Shown piece by piece: positions 22,635 through 34,625 of a DNA stretch of 64,000 nt (position 1 is the first letter of the stretch; each line of letters begins with the position of its first letter). The stretch spans positions 25,014,386 through 25,078,385 of the forward strand of contig CM029377.1 in assembly GCA_017165825.1 (NCBI GenBank), read 5' to 3'. The position numbers and the translations under genes were made by a program. The notes below the pieces were generated by a model. It worked only from the letters and a program-made list of their open reading frames with translations. It made no database searches and was not told the DNA's origin. This DNA comes from Hepsetus odoe (lineage: Eukaryota; Chordata; Actinopteri; Characiformes; Hepsetidae).

Positions 22635-22929
22635 AAATTAGTTTTTTGGAGGGACAGCTCAGGTTAGACGTCTTGGAGGCAAGGTTGGAGAAGCAAGGTT
22701 GGACGTGTGCAGAGGAGAGATGAGGATTAAATTAGAAGGAGGATGTTGAAGATGGAGCTGCCAGGAAAGAGGAGAAGAGGAAGACCAATGAGGAGGCTTA
22801 TGGATGTGGTGAGAGAGGACATGCAGGTGGTCGGTTTGAAGCAGGAAGATGCAGAGGACAGAAAGAAATGGAGACAGTTGATCCGCTGTGGCGACCCCTA
22901 AACGGGAGCAGCCGAAAGAAAAAGATTAT

Positions 22930-23297
22930 ATATAAATATTTTTCTCATTTAACTTCACCAACTTAGACTATTTTGTGCAGATCCATCACATAAGATTAAG
23001 AAACATTTACATTTATGGGATTTAGCAGACGCTCTTATCCAGAGCGACTTCCATGTCCTAATTACACAGACAGTCCCACTGGAGCAACTCGGGGTTAAGG
23101 GTCTTGCTTAGGGACCCATTGATGGTAGTTCTAGAGGTGGGATTTGAACCTCGGACCTCTTGAGCCATAGGTCCATAGGCAAGTACCCTACCACTAGACT
23201 ACCACCACCTAATCACCACCCAACATTTAAATTGCAGGTTGGAATATAACAAAATAGGTAAAAAGCCAAGGGGGGTAAATACGTTTGCAAAGCACTG
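22930..23297. mobile_element. Tc1/mariner terminal segment split by a SINE
   Basis: Pieces 22930-23008 and 23222-23297 join to give the same right end as the Tc1 element at 39964-41129 (gtgcagatccatcacataa, then ggtaaaaagccaagggg and gtttgcaaagcactg, followed by TA). The rest of this element is not found to the left, where the RTE copy ends directly. Confidence 0.85.
23009..23221 (-). mobile_element. tRNA-derived SINE, type C, with target-site duplication
   Basis: Inverted type C SINE: tail (tttagcagacgctcttatcc) at the left, head at the right. A 7-bp duplication, aacattt, flanks it at 23002-23008 and 23222-23228. Its insertion interrupts a Tc1 end, which dates it after that transposon. Confidence 0.9.
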
Positions 23298-25744
23298 TAT
23301 GTTTTACTGTGAGCTAAACAAAAGTCAGGAATTGCATTGTGATTGCTGTGTTACTCTAATTTGTACTTTAACTACGCTACTGTAAAAATGCTGTTTTGCA
23401 AGCTGTCACCCAAATACTTTAGCTTTGACATTATATTTACATTGTGATTAACCTAATACCTACATACTTTTTTGTCCTTGCATTACACTTGGAAAAGTTT
23501 GAGTGCAGTTTTAGAGTGAGTGTTTCTCGACCCTAATGGAGAATAGGAGAGTTTGCTAAGTAGGCCAAGGCAGCTTTTCTTTATCCCCCTTTTTCAAGGT
23601 GTTTGTGCATTTATCAGTGTGTTTGTGTGTGTGCGCTCTTGAGCCAAATGAAAGATCTTGTGCTGGGCCATGTGTGCCAATGTAAAAGCAGTGCCAGGGT
23701 TCAGCAGAGAGAGAAAGCTCCTCTCCCCTGAGAACTGGAAATCTCAGATCCCCCCCTACGCAGGCCCAAGAGTAGGGAAAGCAAATAAAAGCCCCTATGC
23801 CCATGTCAAGAGCACTTTTTAGTAAAGGGAGATATTAGGAAGGGGAGGACAAATAAAAAAGCCATGCCAAACAAACAGAAGGGCTGAAATGGAAAGAGAG
23901 GATGTCCTGAAGATGGTTAGAAAAATGAGGGAAGTTGCTTTTCCCTCCCTCTTGCTTTTAGTCTCCATGACCTTGCACATCATGGCACCAGACACAAACT
24001 GACATTAATGATGTATGCTTCAAAGCAGTAGTTCGGCCGGATGGCCCATTTTTATGACTTTTCATTTAGTCCATTTGTGGCCAACAAATCAGATCAGCAT
24101 TTAGCATCTATATTCAAAAGTATTCAGACACCTGCTCATCTTATGTTTCGTCATAAAACAAAAACCTTTTAAGAATCAAGATACACAAATATGTAAAAAT
24201 GAAGACATTTTAATTTCAAGCAATCAAAATGGGCTGCAACAGTTATTTCATATTATTGAAAATGTTAAAAATTCAAAAATGGCAACAATTATTTGTTTTT
24301 TCCCCCATTTAGCTTTCCCCAAGCAGCTGAAATGTGATAACAGTTGCAACCTGCTGCAGTGCAACTATAGGAAAAACCTATGAAAGGAGAAAAAGATCTT
24401 CATTGGCCAAGATAATTAAATTCCAGGGGCATATTCTTAATATGGCCGTAAAATATTATCAGACAGATGTTAAAATTTTAAACAGGTAAAAATATTTTTT
24501 GCTATTGCTGTCCTGAAGAAGCCCAAGATCATAGAGACTTGATTCACATGAAACGAGGAGTGCTGCTTGCACTTTTCTCTGCTGGTTACTTCATTTTCCT
24601 CAGTTACTTCAGTACCTCAGGTTTGTTGCAACATTGTAAAACAATTGTAATTCTAATGTTTTGTCTCGGAAATAAAGAGCAAATTAACTAAGGTAGTACC
24701 ATGTTGTCTATTCTGCAGGAATATTATGCCAAACATGTTTAATCACATCTTTGCTGAGCAGTTATATAAAATATAAAAAAATATATTGAGTCAAATTTTG
24801 GAAAGTTATATGTCAGCTCCCTGACAAGTCCTGTGTGTGATGGCTTCAAGACTGGACTTTCACAATCTCTTTAGCATTTTGGCACCTCTTGGTTAGTTTC
24901 AGCAGGGAATCTGACCCCTGAATAGCCTAGCCAGCTTTGTTATTGTATGCCTGGCTCACCTGGTGTGGCTTTCTCAGTGAGTGAGGCCTGAGATGTTGAA
25001 GGTGAAGCAGGTCAGTGGTGTACATGATAATTTGTTTAGGCAGACCACTGTTGAGAACCATCTGCGATTGGCTTGGCCAGGTTCGTAATTCAGGAGAACA
25101 GCTGGAGAGCTACAGATGGTTGTGAAGCGAATGAGAGTGAGAGGGAAAAGAGGAGAGATGGACAGTTCTGCTTTTAAGCAGGTCCAGTGCTTCCTCAGCA
25201 TTTATCCTAAAGCCTAGAGTGATGTGAGAGCCAATAAGATCATGACCATTTAGCACAGTGGCATATAAGTTCATTTACTAAAATTTCTTCAGAAGCATAG
25301 CTACCTGTAGAAAGGTATGATATAATTTCACAGCTTTACCACGTAACCACGAAATTATCAAAAAGCTAAATTTTAGCTCATCAAAAAACGTAAATGTAGG
25401 ATTGTCTCTGATGCTGGTGGAATGGCATGAGAAGTCCAATTTAACGATTTAGGAAAAAGTGTTGAGTGCTCTTAGTTTTGAAAGAATCTGAAAAGTTTTC
25501 AAAACTTTTTTTCCAAAGGTACAGCAAATAAACAAAATATCAATTTACCAGTGGCAACTAAACATAAGCAGAAATTAACTTTGCTGGGTAAATGTTTCAT
25601 GAGAGTTCTCTTATATGCTGACTTATATGCATCAGACACTGCTGAAATTTGATAAATATTATGTGCCAATATCAGTGCTGATACAATAACATAAATATTA
25701 TGTGCCAGTATCTGCACCGGTTCTGCATACACATAATGTATTTA
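23298..25744. other. Unique DNA; weak transposon-like end near 24.1 kb
   Basis: Mostly unassigned. The phrase caaaagtattcagacacctg at about 24114 resembles ends of fish Tc1 elements but has no partner. Frames of 75-82 codons at 23556-23804 and 24974-25201 show no domain. Confidence 0.35.
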
Positions 25745-25935
25745 TGTGAAGTGGAAGTGAAAGTGACTGGATTTAACCCATATACACAATGCAGCAGGGG
25801 CAGCCATATCCAGCGCCCCGGGAGCAGTGACTGGGATGGTAGCTTGCTCAAAGCTATTTTAGGGTAACTTACTGGTTGGAGAATCAAATCCACAACCTTA
25901 TGATTATGGGGCCTTTTCCCTAAAAGAAAACTGCC
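25745..25935 (-). mobile_element. tRNA-derived SINE, type A, degraded
   Basis: Inverted copy: tail gaagtgaaagtgactgg at the left, then gatttaacccatatacac and the gcgccccgggagcagtgact block, ending near the decayed head at the right. Confidence 0.75.
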
Positions 25936-28900
25936 CACCCCTTGGTCAGAAAATATGTAGCCATGTATATATGAAGGAATATATGATATAAATATGTCTT
26001 TCTGTCTATCTGTCTATCTCTATTTGTCAATTAAATAAATACATACTTATGAATATAAATATATGGTTTTACCTTGCTGACCCGATCATGCATTTTTATT
26101 AGCATTTAGGGTGTAGCCTGCTGCTTTTCTAAGAATTCTCTGTGTTCTTTTATTATTCCTAAATTCATTTTGGTCCACATATCATGTCATTCTCCCTATA
26201 ACAAATAACTGTTCTGGTACACACTTTCAATTTGTTTTGAATTAAGTTTTAGTCTTTGACTACATTTAAGCTCTTTAAGAACTCTGCTGTTAGAGTTTTC
26301 ACCCATATGGGCGAAAGAAGATTCTGCTCACTTTCCCCCTTCCTCTTTCAACTGCATTATTTATAAGTTTAGTCCTTTTGCAAGTTCAGAATCATGTTTC
26401 TCACCTTTATAATCTTGCTTTTCTGTACCTCTCAACTAAAACTAAACTGACAGCTTACTCTACTCCTCAATTGCAAAGTCTAGTAATAATCTGTCCCCTT
26501 GCAATAGGCTTCCATCATATCCTTCAGGGCAAGGGCTCTCAAACGAAATACTGCTTCTTAATTTTTCCATAAATGCTTTTCTTTCTTTGCCTTTAAAACT
26601 TGTTTGACAGACTCTAACATTTAATTTTCCTTTTGTTCTACTTAACTAAAGAATACTTAATCCAATGTTGAAATACTGCTGTAAGTACCAGGTTGAATCT
26701 TTTTGTATATTCGCTTTTATATTTTTACTTTTTGCTTATAAGTGAGGAAATATGCAGAGTGCTGTTTTGTCCTACTCTTTACCTAATGTCTAAGTTGTCT
26801 ATTAGTTAAAGATCACTAAACTGCTCAGTGTTGCGGCTGTGCACTTCTATAATTAGTTACCCACCAATGCATCTGTTGTGGTGCAAGTCGGGCCAAAAAG
26901 TGATTTATTTCCAATTTGTTGTGTTTTATTCCACCCAGCTAGCCATAAACTCCCCAATAATACTTCCAAGACTGGGAAAGTGAAAGCAAACACTTGCTTC
27001 ATCCAGATAACATAATGCCAGTCACATCATCATCTTTTTGAGATTCCATCAACACAGTTTTACTGGACAGCTCAACATACTTAGAGCACAACACTAACTG
27101 TCAGTTCTGTCACATCAGCTCAGACACACTTGTTCATTACTAGCATCACACTGAGTGAGGAGAAAGAGCGCGTTCACATGGTGATAGTGCCAGTATTTAA
27201 AAAGTTTTGCCAAAAATAGTGAAGATAGTGGTACTTCAAAACCATTTTTTGAATGTAATTATTGTTCTTGTATAGAGGATACCAGCAGTATCTGCTATAG
27301 TTTGAAAAGACCCTTGCATGTAATGTGATCATAAAAGTCTAGAAACGTTTTCTGGTTTAAATTATGTCGAAGCTTCTTTTCACACTACCACAGATGTTCC
27401 TTTATTTCCTGTAGTGTATCTTAAAATAAATTGTAAAGGACACCTAAGCTTTGTGACACATCTGGAAGTCTAGTGAAGGTATTATATCTTTCTGTGCCAG
27501 TGCATAAAACAGTACATAAAAGGGTTACACAGAACCTCCTATATCTGTGTGTTGGTGTGTGCTGCTCTTTTCTTGTTAAGCCTTTTTTAATCCTCATTCT
27601 GAAATTCATATAAAGGAGACTTTCTCTCCTTTTTTTTCAGCCTGTGCTCCTTTTTCTTTTAAAGTCCCTTCAAAAGAGCATTTTGATATTCAGACCTTGA
27701 ATATCACCCTGCTTTTTTCTTCTCTCAATGATCTGCTCATGTCCAATCCATGTTTTAGGTCTAGCTATCAATTAAAACATGTTTAGCGATAAGGATCACG
27801 GGTACTAGCGCATCTCCATATCTAACGTCTTACCAAGTCAAATCCCATTTGCTCTGGCATCGAAGAAGTTGCCTCTTATGCATGAAGCATGTTTTTCCCC
27901 TCTTTAGCCTGAGGCAGCTCTCAGCGGCTATGTTAACAGGCTCTCCCGGAGTGCCGTGAGCACAAAGCTGAAGCACACAGTCGGGGCAATTATAAAGACT
28001 GCGTGCAGCCAATTGCTTTGTCATGCTCTGCAATCTTCTTGCAAGCTGTTCCTACACAGCTGTGAAGGTACATTTCTGCTCTTTGCATGTCCTCGCACAA
28101 ACAAGATGAGACCCAAAATGCAGAGTTTTTGCATTAAACACTGACAAATGTAGGATAAACAGCAGTGACATGGATTTAATCATGTCTGAAATTTTAGTCA
28201 CACCACCAAACTGGTTAACATGAACCAAATTGTAATATTGCTAAATTCCACTTACCATTTCCACTGGAAACAAATTATATCGGACCCTATATCACCCTAG
28301 CTAAAAAAACAAAATTAACAATAAATAACTATTTGAACCCTGATACCGAACATTAATATGAACACATTTCCATCCAAATTTTGTGCAATCTAATGGTGTA
28401 TCCCTACTACTACAAAAACAGTTCTACCTTCATTTGAAAACAGCAGGGGTAAACACTGGCCAAATTAACTAATGATAGAAACCTGAACCTGAAATTTGTA
28501 CCTGACCTAAGGTAATCTCCAAGCCCACATTGAATAGTAAAATGTCCTGAGGTTTGGACAAAATATTAGAAGGCTGTTTGTCTATGTGTAGACATGCACT
28601 GTCTTACCAACCAAAAAGATAACAGATTAGAGCTGAAATTAGGGACTAATCAATTTTGCTCAGATGTGATTGAGCATGTTATTAAACACTTTGCTTCTGT
28701 ATGTTTCTCTCATTCATGACAGCTCCATTTGGATCCTAATGGTTTCATTATCATGATGATTTCAACAGATGCTACATAATTGCAATACTGTTAAAACAGC
28801 AATGAAACAATGACAAAAACTACACTCCATGCTTCCTAAATTTCAGAATTGTATCTGGATAAGGTCAAGCCACTTAATGATACAAGTGCAACAATGCACC

Positions 28901-29584
28901 CAAAACGCATTTAAAATTGTTCACTCAAACACTATTTGAGGTGGCATTAACTTCTTCTGACTGTCATCACTTAATATGAGCATACCCTTCAGTTCACCCC
29001 CAAAACTTGTAGTCATCTGGGATTACGTAATTCTGTAGCCCACTCTGGATGAGTCTGTTTGCTCAAATAAAGTACAGTTTTATTTAACTAATCTAGTTTT
29101 TCACCATAATGCTCCAGGTTCATGATGGCAGTGAAACAGAATAATGAGTCTGAACAGCAATTTTCTTGTAAATGCTGTGTTGTACTTTTCTTTTGAGTAA
29201 AACAGGAAAAGAAGCACAGGCATTTGATTATTGTAGACAAGATGGTTTGCATATGACTTATAAAAGTCATAAAATTCAGAGATAAATGAATCCTAGATAA
29301 AATTGTTACCAATTACATGAGGTGACCAGGTGTAAAAGGGGTGTATTCAGAAAAGTTGCAGTTTCAGAGAGCCTCATTACCTTAGCACCTGATGGAATTA
29401 AACAAAAAAACCTGTAACTTCTGGATTAATTTTCAATTCAAGGAACTTCACCAGCAGAGGATTTTTTTTTAAGTTCCATCAACCTTCATTAAGTAGATTG
29501 TACACCCGCTTTGTGGGTTTAAGAAGATAAGGGGCCTCCAGCTTGCCTCACTCCTCATCCTATTGTGCCTCACAATCAACTTGA
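25936..29584. other. Unique DNA, probable intron
   Basis: No named repeat recognised. A GC-richer patch at 27830-28060 carries overlapping frames on both strands and could be a conserved element. Short (GTCTATCT)-like repeats lie near 26000-26020. Confidence 0.35.
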
Positions 29585-30067
29585 GTGGGTAAAACTAGCT
29601 CTCTGACACTAAGAGGCCTCTACAGAATAAGCCTCATTGCCTCCTCCAATGCTGCTGAAACATGGACTGAAATGAGATGGATGACTGGTGCTGTTCACAG
29701 TAGTGCTCCAACTGTGGGTCCTGCCCCACAGGCTACTGCCCTTTTTTCCATTTACTCAGGGGTCCTGGCAAATAACATGGACATTTCATGGGGTTTCAGC
29801 TGCTTTAGGCCAGCGAGGGCCACAGTTGGCTTAACGGATATAGATAGAGTGTGCTGTATATTATTGTCAGCAGGTGCACCATTCACCACAGTGCTAAGCC
29901 TCATGTTTGTCATGCCTTGGGTTGAATACAATTTTGTTCAACAGTTATTAGTCAATGCAGACCAATGCAAGGATTCTCCCACTTGCAATGCTGTTCTGTG
30001 TTGCATGGTAACTAATATTAACTATCATAAAACAATTTGCGAAGAATTGTTAAGGAATTTGCATTAA
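29585..30067 (+). other. 160-codon open frame, unassigned
   Basis: The longest open frame outside transposons in this half of the window. It starts MGKTSSLTLRGLYRISLIAS and ends with a Cys-rich stretch (DQCKDSPTCNAVLCCM). I recognise no domain. No promoter, splice site or polyadenylation signal clearly supports it, and it lies just upstream of a genuine-looking exon in a different arrangement. It may be chance or an old repeat. Confidence 0.2.
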
Positions 30068-30232
30068 AAAGCCAATATCCAAAATTTCTTTGTTTTTCAG
30101 GGAGTATTTTTCCATTGGTGGGGTTATATGTAAGAAGAATAATGTCTAGAATTACAAATTGGAAATCTTTTATAACCCCTATAAAGCTGTAAAAGTAAAA
30201 ACTCTTTTCTCTTTTCACAATTTGCCTTACAG

Positions 30233-30324
30233 ATCAATGCACAGTGACCAGATCATATCTTTTCCTTCACAAGTTTTGGTTCTTTAGCACTATCTACTAC
30301 TTTGGCAACTGGGCGTTTCTTGCA
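30233..30324 (+). CDS. Penultimate exon, unrecognised membrane protein
   Basis: A 92-nt exon between acceptor cacaatttgccttacag and donor CTTGCA|GTAAGT. After two bases that complete a split codon it reads QCTVTRSYLFLHKFWFFSTI then YYFGNWAFLA: thirty codons ending in phase 0. The C-terminal half begins a transmembrane segment that continues into the next exon. The intron to the next exon is 99 bp, a normal short fish intron. I do not recognise the family. Confidence 0.72.
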
Positions 30325-30423
30325 GTAAGTACACTATAGCATGCAATTTTGTTCTACATTTAAACAATAACTTCGAAAAGTTGCCACATACTGGAGTGCA
30401 TACTTGAATTTCCCTGTGTTCAG

Positions 30424-30537
30424 GTTTTCTTGATTGGTTTGTTGGTGTCATGCTGCAAAGGAAAGAAGTCAGTGATTGAAGGTGAAGTGGAAGCAGACGA
30501 CTCAGATTTTAGCGATGATGAGTATGTGCACTCATAA
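30424..30537 (+). CDS. Terminal exon, unrecognised membrane protein
   Basis: Starts after tccctgtgttcag in phase 0 and reads VFLIGLLVSCCKGKKSVIEG then EVEADDSDFSDDEYVHS and a TAA at 30535-30537. The hydrophobic start finishes the transmembrane helix begun in the previous exon. The SCCKGKK stretch is a typical membrane-cytosol boundary (possible palmitoylation), followed by an acidic, Ser/Asp-rich tail. This is the strongest plus-strand coding evidence in the window. Upstream exons probably include 17304 and 3780 by phase, but others may be missed. Confidence 0.75.
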   Translation, partial: VFLIGLLVSCCKGKKSVIEGEVEADDSDFSDDEYVHS

Positions 30538-32150
30538 TGCAGCAAGAACATTTAAGTATAGTTCATGTCTTTCTTTGTGCACACTGAAACTACTATTCTG
30601 ACACAACATCTGATCTGGAAAACATTTTGTGGATTTTGTACACTCTTAAAAATAAAGATTCATCAAAGGCCCTGAGGTGGCAGGGGTCTGTAGAAATAAG
30701 CTTTAAATTGGTCTTTACATCTTTGTATATAGAGTCTTTACATAAGGTTACTTACACTCTGAAATAAATAAATAAATAAATAAATAAACCTTTATTTTTA
30801 AGAGAACACATGTATACTGGGCCATGTCTTGCACAGTTTGCAAGGAGCCTCTTGACTGAAGAATACACTCTTAAACTGGTTTAATTAAACTTGTGTTGCT
30901 GGAAAAGGGGTACATTTCAAACAGAGTTACCTAAAGGGCTTATAAAGGATTTAAATTGGTTTATGTATGTTTGTGTGCTTGTGTGTTTGTTTGTTATGGT
31001 ATAAACACTGTAAAAGGATTAATAAGCATTTATAGCAGTGACCTGTTCAATATGAAATATTGAGTCAGCATTCATCTGTAAAAGTCCAGACCTTTCTCTT
31101 GACTTTTTTCAGCACACGTGTCAGCTACACTTATCAGCTTCATCATGTATTTATCAGATAAGAAACAGCTCACTGTTGATATATGAACTGCTTATTAATG
31201 ATTTTTAGTATTTTACCATATAAGTAGCAATTTATACACTTATTTAAACCTTTCATAAGTCCTTTATAATCTTACTGTCAGCACTGAAGAGTTGACAATT
31301 CTTCAATTCTTTATTTGATAATTGCTAATAAATTATGTAAGATAGCTTCATTTGGTTTTATTAGCTAATGATGCTAATAAAAAGATCCACATTTATTAAA
31401 GGTGTTTGATTTCATGGAAGTTTGGATTGAAATCTTCAGTCAAAGGTAATGGTGCAGCATACTAACATTTTTGGGTTTTTTTTGTAGCAGCCAAACAGCA
31501 ATGTTATTTGCATGCTGAGCTGTTATTTGGATCAATCAAATGTTTTTGTTTGTTTGTTTTTATGATGCAGTGAGTAAGATTGCCCTTTGTGGAACAATTA
31601 AAAAAAAACAAAAAAAAAACAGCATCTTTCACTATTTTGGTTTGATGACTCAGTCTTACCGAATGTAGCTTCAAAAGTCCTTTGAATAAAACATAGTTTG
31701 AGCCTAACTGCATTTTCTTTTTTTTTATTAAAAGATTGTTTTTTGGATAATAATCCAGAACTATGATAAAGAGAGTAGGATTTTTCTTTTGCTGAATATT
31801 TATTTAAAACATTTCCTGATACTGTTTATTTTTGTGACTTTGAAGGCGATGTCCCAGAATACAAACATCCTAACCTAAAATATTATATTAATCTGTGACA
31901 ATGAAGTGGTTCATAACACACTTGATGTCTTGTAAATGCTTGCTGATGTATGTAATGATGGTTGCTTACAGATTATTTTTGTTCTGGCAGTTATTTTATT
32001 ACATTAGATGCTTTTGAGTTTTCAAATTTGATGTAAAGATTAATGAGAAAGATAATATTGACTATTTTGAAAGTTTCTAAATGTCTGTGTTAATGGTACC
32101 CTTTTTGAAAGATTGTTAAATCATTAAATAAAGACCAAAAATAATTAATG
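30538..32150 (+). other. Probable 3' UTR and downstream DNA
   Basis: Follows the stop at 30537. AATAAA polyadenylation signals lie at 30651-30656 (near) and 32127-32132 (distal), with an (AAAT)n run at 30766-30789 between them. No other gene is seen. Which signal is used cannot be told from the sequence. Confidence 0.5.
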
Positions 32151-33105
32151 CTGTTTATTGTGTTTTGTTTTAAAAGACAGTTCACTGCTTTAGAACGCAA
32201 TGGCTAATGATCTGACTTTTCACTTGTCTTGGCAAAAAATAAATGTGGGTAGGCACTTTCTTGTGACAACCAATTAAGCTTAAGTGCCTAAGCAGTGGTT
32301 GAGTGAAAATCTAATTTACATAAATCCAATTTATAGCTGGACTCAAAAAGCTACCATTTCTAACAAAACAACAGTCACTCCAACATTTTCTGTAAATAGA
32401 ACCAAAACTTCTCTCAGTCCACTCAAACCACAACCAGCTCTTCACAAAAGTGTTTCAGACTTGATGAAGTTTCTACCAAATTTGCAAAATGTCTTCAATG
32501 CATAAGATGTAAACAGTCAAGTGTTGATGAATGGAAGCATTAATAAATTATTAATGTATTGATTAATTATTAACTATACAAAATCCTATTCATAGCTTTT
32601 GTGCACATATGTCATCACATCATTCTGTAAATGATAGCAATATCAGAACAGTTGGAGCGTTACTTTAAGGGGTTTGGTGGGAAGTACACTGCAGGCTGAT
32701 ATTGTGGCTTGTTGTGATGATCATCTTATGTGCTTTTCACTTTCTCACCTGGACCAGCTGTTCTCCTGATATATTGGCCTTGTTACTACGACTGCCAGAT
32801 TCTCTCGGCAGATGGCAAAGTGTTTGGAAAGAAAACTAACAACAAACGGCTGTTGCCGTGCCGTAATTGCCCGGAAAGACTGGGCGGAGAGTGAACTGAT
32901 TCATGTATTCAAACTCTTTATGTTCTAGAACTTGTAGCCAGTATTATTCAGAATTGCTTTAAGCCTTTGTGTTTTCCACTAGCCGACAATGACTAATATA
33001 CTTTGCTATTCAACACAGCTGCCTGAACTTTGAGGAGCTGAAATGTGTAGAATAATGATCATATAGAACCCCTTAAAGCCTTTTTTTTTTTTCAAACACT
33101 GAATC
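32151..33105. other. Unassigned intergenic DNA
   Basis: I see no gene or named repeat. A 73-codon frame at 32284-32505 has low-complexity composition. Confidence 0.4.
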
Positions 33106-33109
33106 TTTA

Positions 33110-33760
33110 AAATTTTTTAAAACCAAGCAAAGGTAAAAATTAATGGGACCAGATGGACAGGCCTGTTGCTGGATCAGTAATGGGCAAAGAACTCCACTTC
33201 CACTCAGATGCCAATAAGGTGGAAGTGGTGTGCTGGTATGGGCTGGTATTATTAAATATGTGCTAGTTTGATCTTTTCAGGTTGAAGATGGACTCAAAAT
33301 CAACTCCCAAACCTACTGCCAGTTCTTAGAAGACACTTTCTTCAAGCAGTGGTTCAGGAAAAAGTCTGCATTTTTCAAAAACACCATGATTTTTATGCAG
33401 GACGATGCTCCATCACATGCATGGAAGTTCTCCACTGGATGGCCAGTATAGACCTTAAAGATGAAAGAATAATGACATGGTCCCCTTTCTCACCTGACTA
33501 AACCCTAATTGAGAATGTGTGGACCTTCTTAAATGGGAGATTTACAGGGAAGGAAAACAGTCCACCTCTCTGAGCAGTGTCTGGGAAACTGGTTGCTGCT
33601 CCTTTTACTTAAGAAACAACCTATCAACCACCTGTTATGTACCATAACATGTGGCTGCCTTGTGGAATATCATGCTCAGAATTTGTGTTTGTTTTTATAT
33701 CATGCTTTGTGGATGAATTTATTTAGTTTGTATCTTGATTGTTAAAGAGCAACCTTGTTA
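33110..33760 (+). pseudogene. Tc1/mariner transposase C-terminal remnant
   Basis: Translated fragments show a DDE-family transposase. They include a Val-rich strand, then NSQTYCQFLEDTFF, the catalytic-Asp motif FMQDDAPSH, a decayed PFSPD-NPIENVW motif, and SLSSVW. Stops and frame changes separate the motifs (for example after 33445). Such enzymes cut and paste at TA dinucleotides. The inverted repeats are not identifiable. Confidence 0.75.
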
Positions 33761-33949
33761 AATCCAATGCAGCTAAGAATTGCTGGTGGTGTTCTGCAGT
33801 CACATAAGACTGGACTCTGAAACCAATATTGATACTGGTACTACACAGACAGTGAAAACAGGGGTGAACAGGGCTTTATCAAATCAAAAACTGAAGAGGT
33901 TGAAAAAATATTCCCCCACCTACTACACTCCTCATCTCAGTGCCTGAGA

Positions 33950-34260
33950 GTGAAGAGTCTGAGAGAAAGTGAAGCCAACACCTGATTATCACAACACCTG
34001 TGCCTTGGCAATCAATGAGACTTGGCTGGATAGCAACATTGTGTCAGTGGAGGTAGGGTCACGACACTTCTCAGTGTTCAAGACCTCTTAAGATCCCGAC
34101 ATTACTGAGAAGACTTGTGGAGGCGCAGTGTCTCTTCATCAGGGAAACGTGGTGTTGAGCAAAAGTGGAGACAATGAACCTCTGCACCCCAACATCATTC
34201 TTCTGATTGTTTCTCTCCAACCTTTCTCTCTGCACAGGGAGTTTTGCTCAAATTCTCAAA
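33950..34260 (+). pseudogene. LINE endonuclease-domain remnant (L2/Rex1-like)
   Basis: Reads CALAINETWLDSNIVSVEVG, then HFSVFKTS, and after a frame break a CGGAVSL stretch. NETWL with a following FSVF and GGG-type motif is the pattern of the AP-endonuclease domain of L2/CR1/Rex1-group LINEs. Only about 100 codons remain. Confidence 0.6.
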
Positions 34261-34282
34261 GGCTAATTTTAATAAAGCATAA

Positions 34283-34625
34283 CAGATGGTGCAGTGGGTA
34301 TCACTGTCACATTACAGCGAGAAGGTCCAGGGTTTAATTCCCTAATGGGATGGTCAGGGTCCTTTCTGTGTGGAGTTTGCATGTTCTCCCCGTGTCTGCG
34401 TGGGTTTCTTCTGCGAGTTCCAGTTTCCTGCCACCGTCCAAACACATGCACATCAGATGGACTGGCGATGCTAAATTGCCCCCTAGGTGTGTGTGTTTGT
34501 GTCTGCCCTGTGATGGACTGGTGACCTGTCCAGCTGTCCAGGGTGTCTTTTGCCCTGTGAGAGCTGGGATAGACTCCAGCACCCCCCGCAACCCTAATCA
34601 GTACAAGCAGCTATGAAAGTGAGTG
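34283..34625 (+). mobile_element. SINE, type D
   Basis: Head ggtgcagtgggtatcactgt, B-box-like gggtttaattccc, then gtggagtttgcatgttctcc and ccccgtgtctgcgtgggttt, and the 3' part gatggactggtgacctgtcc with gctgggatagactccagc. This is a very widespread fish SINE body. It is related to the tail of type B. Copy also at 49995-50262. Confidence 0.87.

Larger units (their letters stand above)
20181..22925 (+). mobile_element. RTE-clade LINE, longest copy
   Basis: The most complete RTE copy here, about 2.75 kb, with an endonuclease region then a reverse transcriptase region, and a 3' end ctaaacgggagcagccgaaa followed by a GAAA-type simple tail rather than poly(A), as is usual for RTE. It is broken by stop codons and frameshifts (for example near 20335, 21090-21260 and 22051). 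The 5' end starts at a catgtccaga phrase shared with the copy at 41632-43605, which extends about 100 bp further 5'. Confidence 0.93.

Noticed and set aside
33110..34625. One composite element made of the transposase, the LINE piece and the SINE
   Set aside because: The three segments belong to unrelated classes and show no shared ends; simple neighbours.
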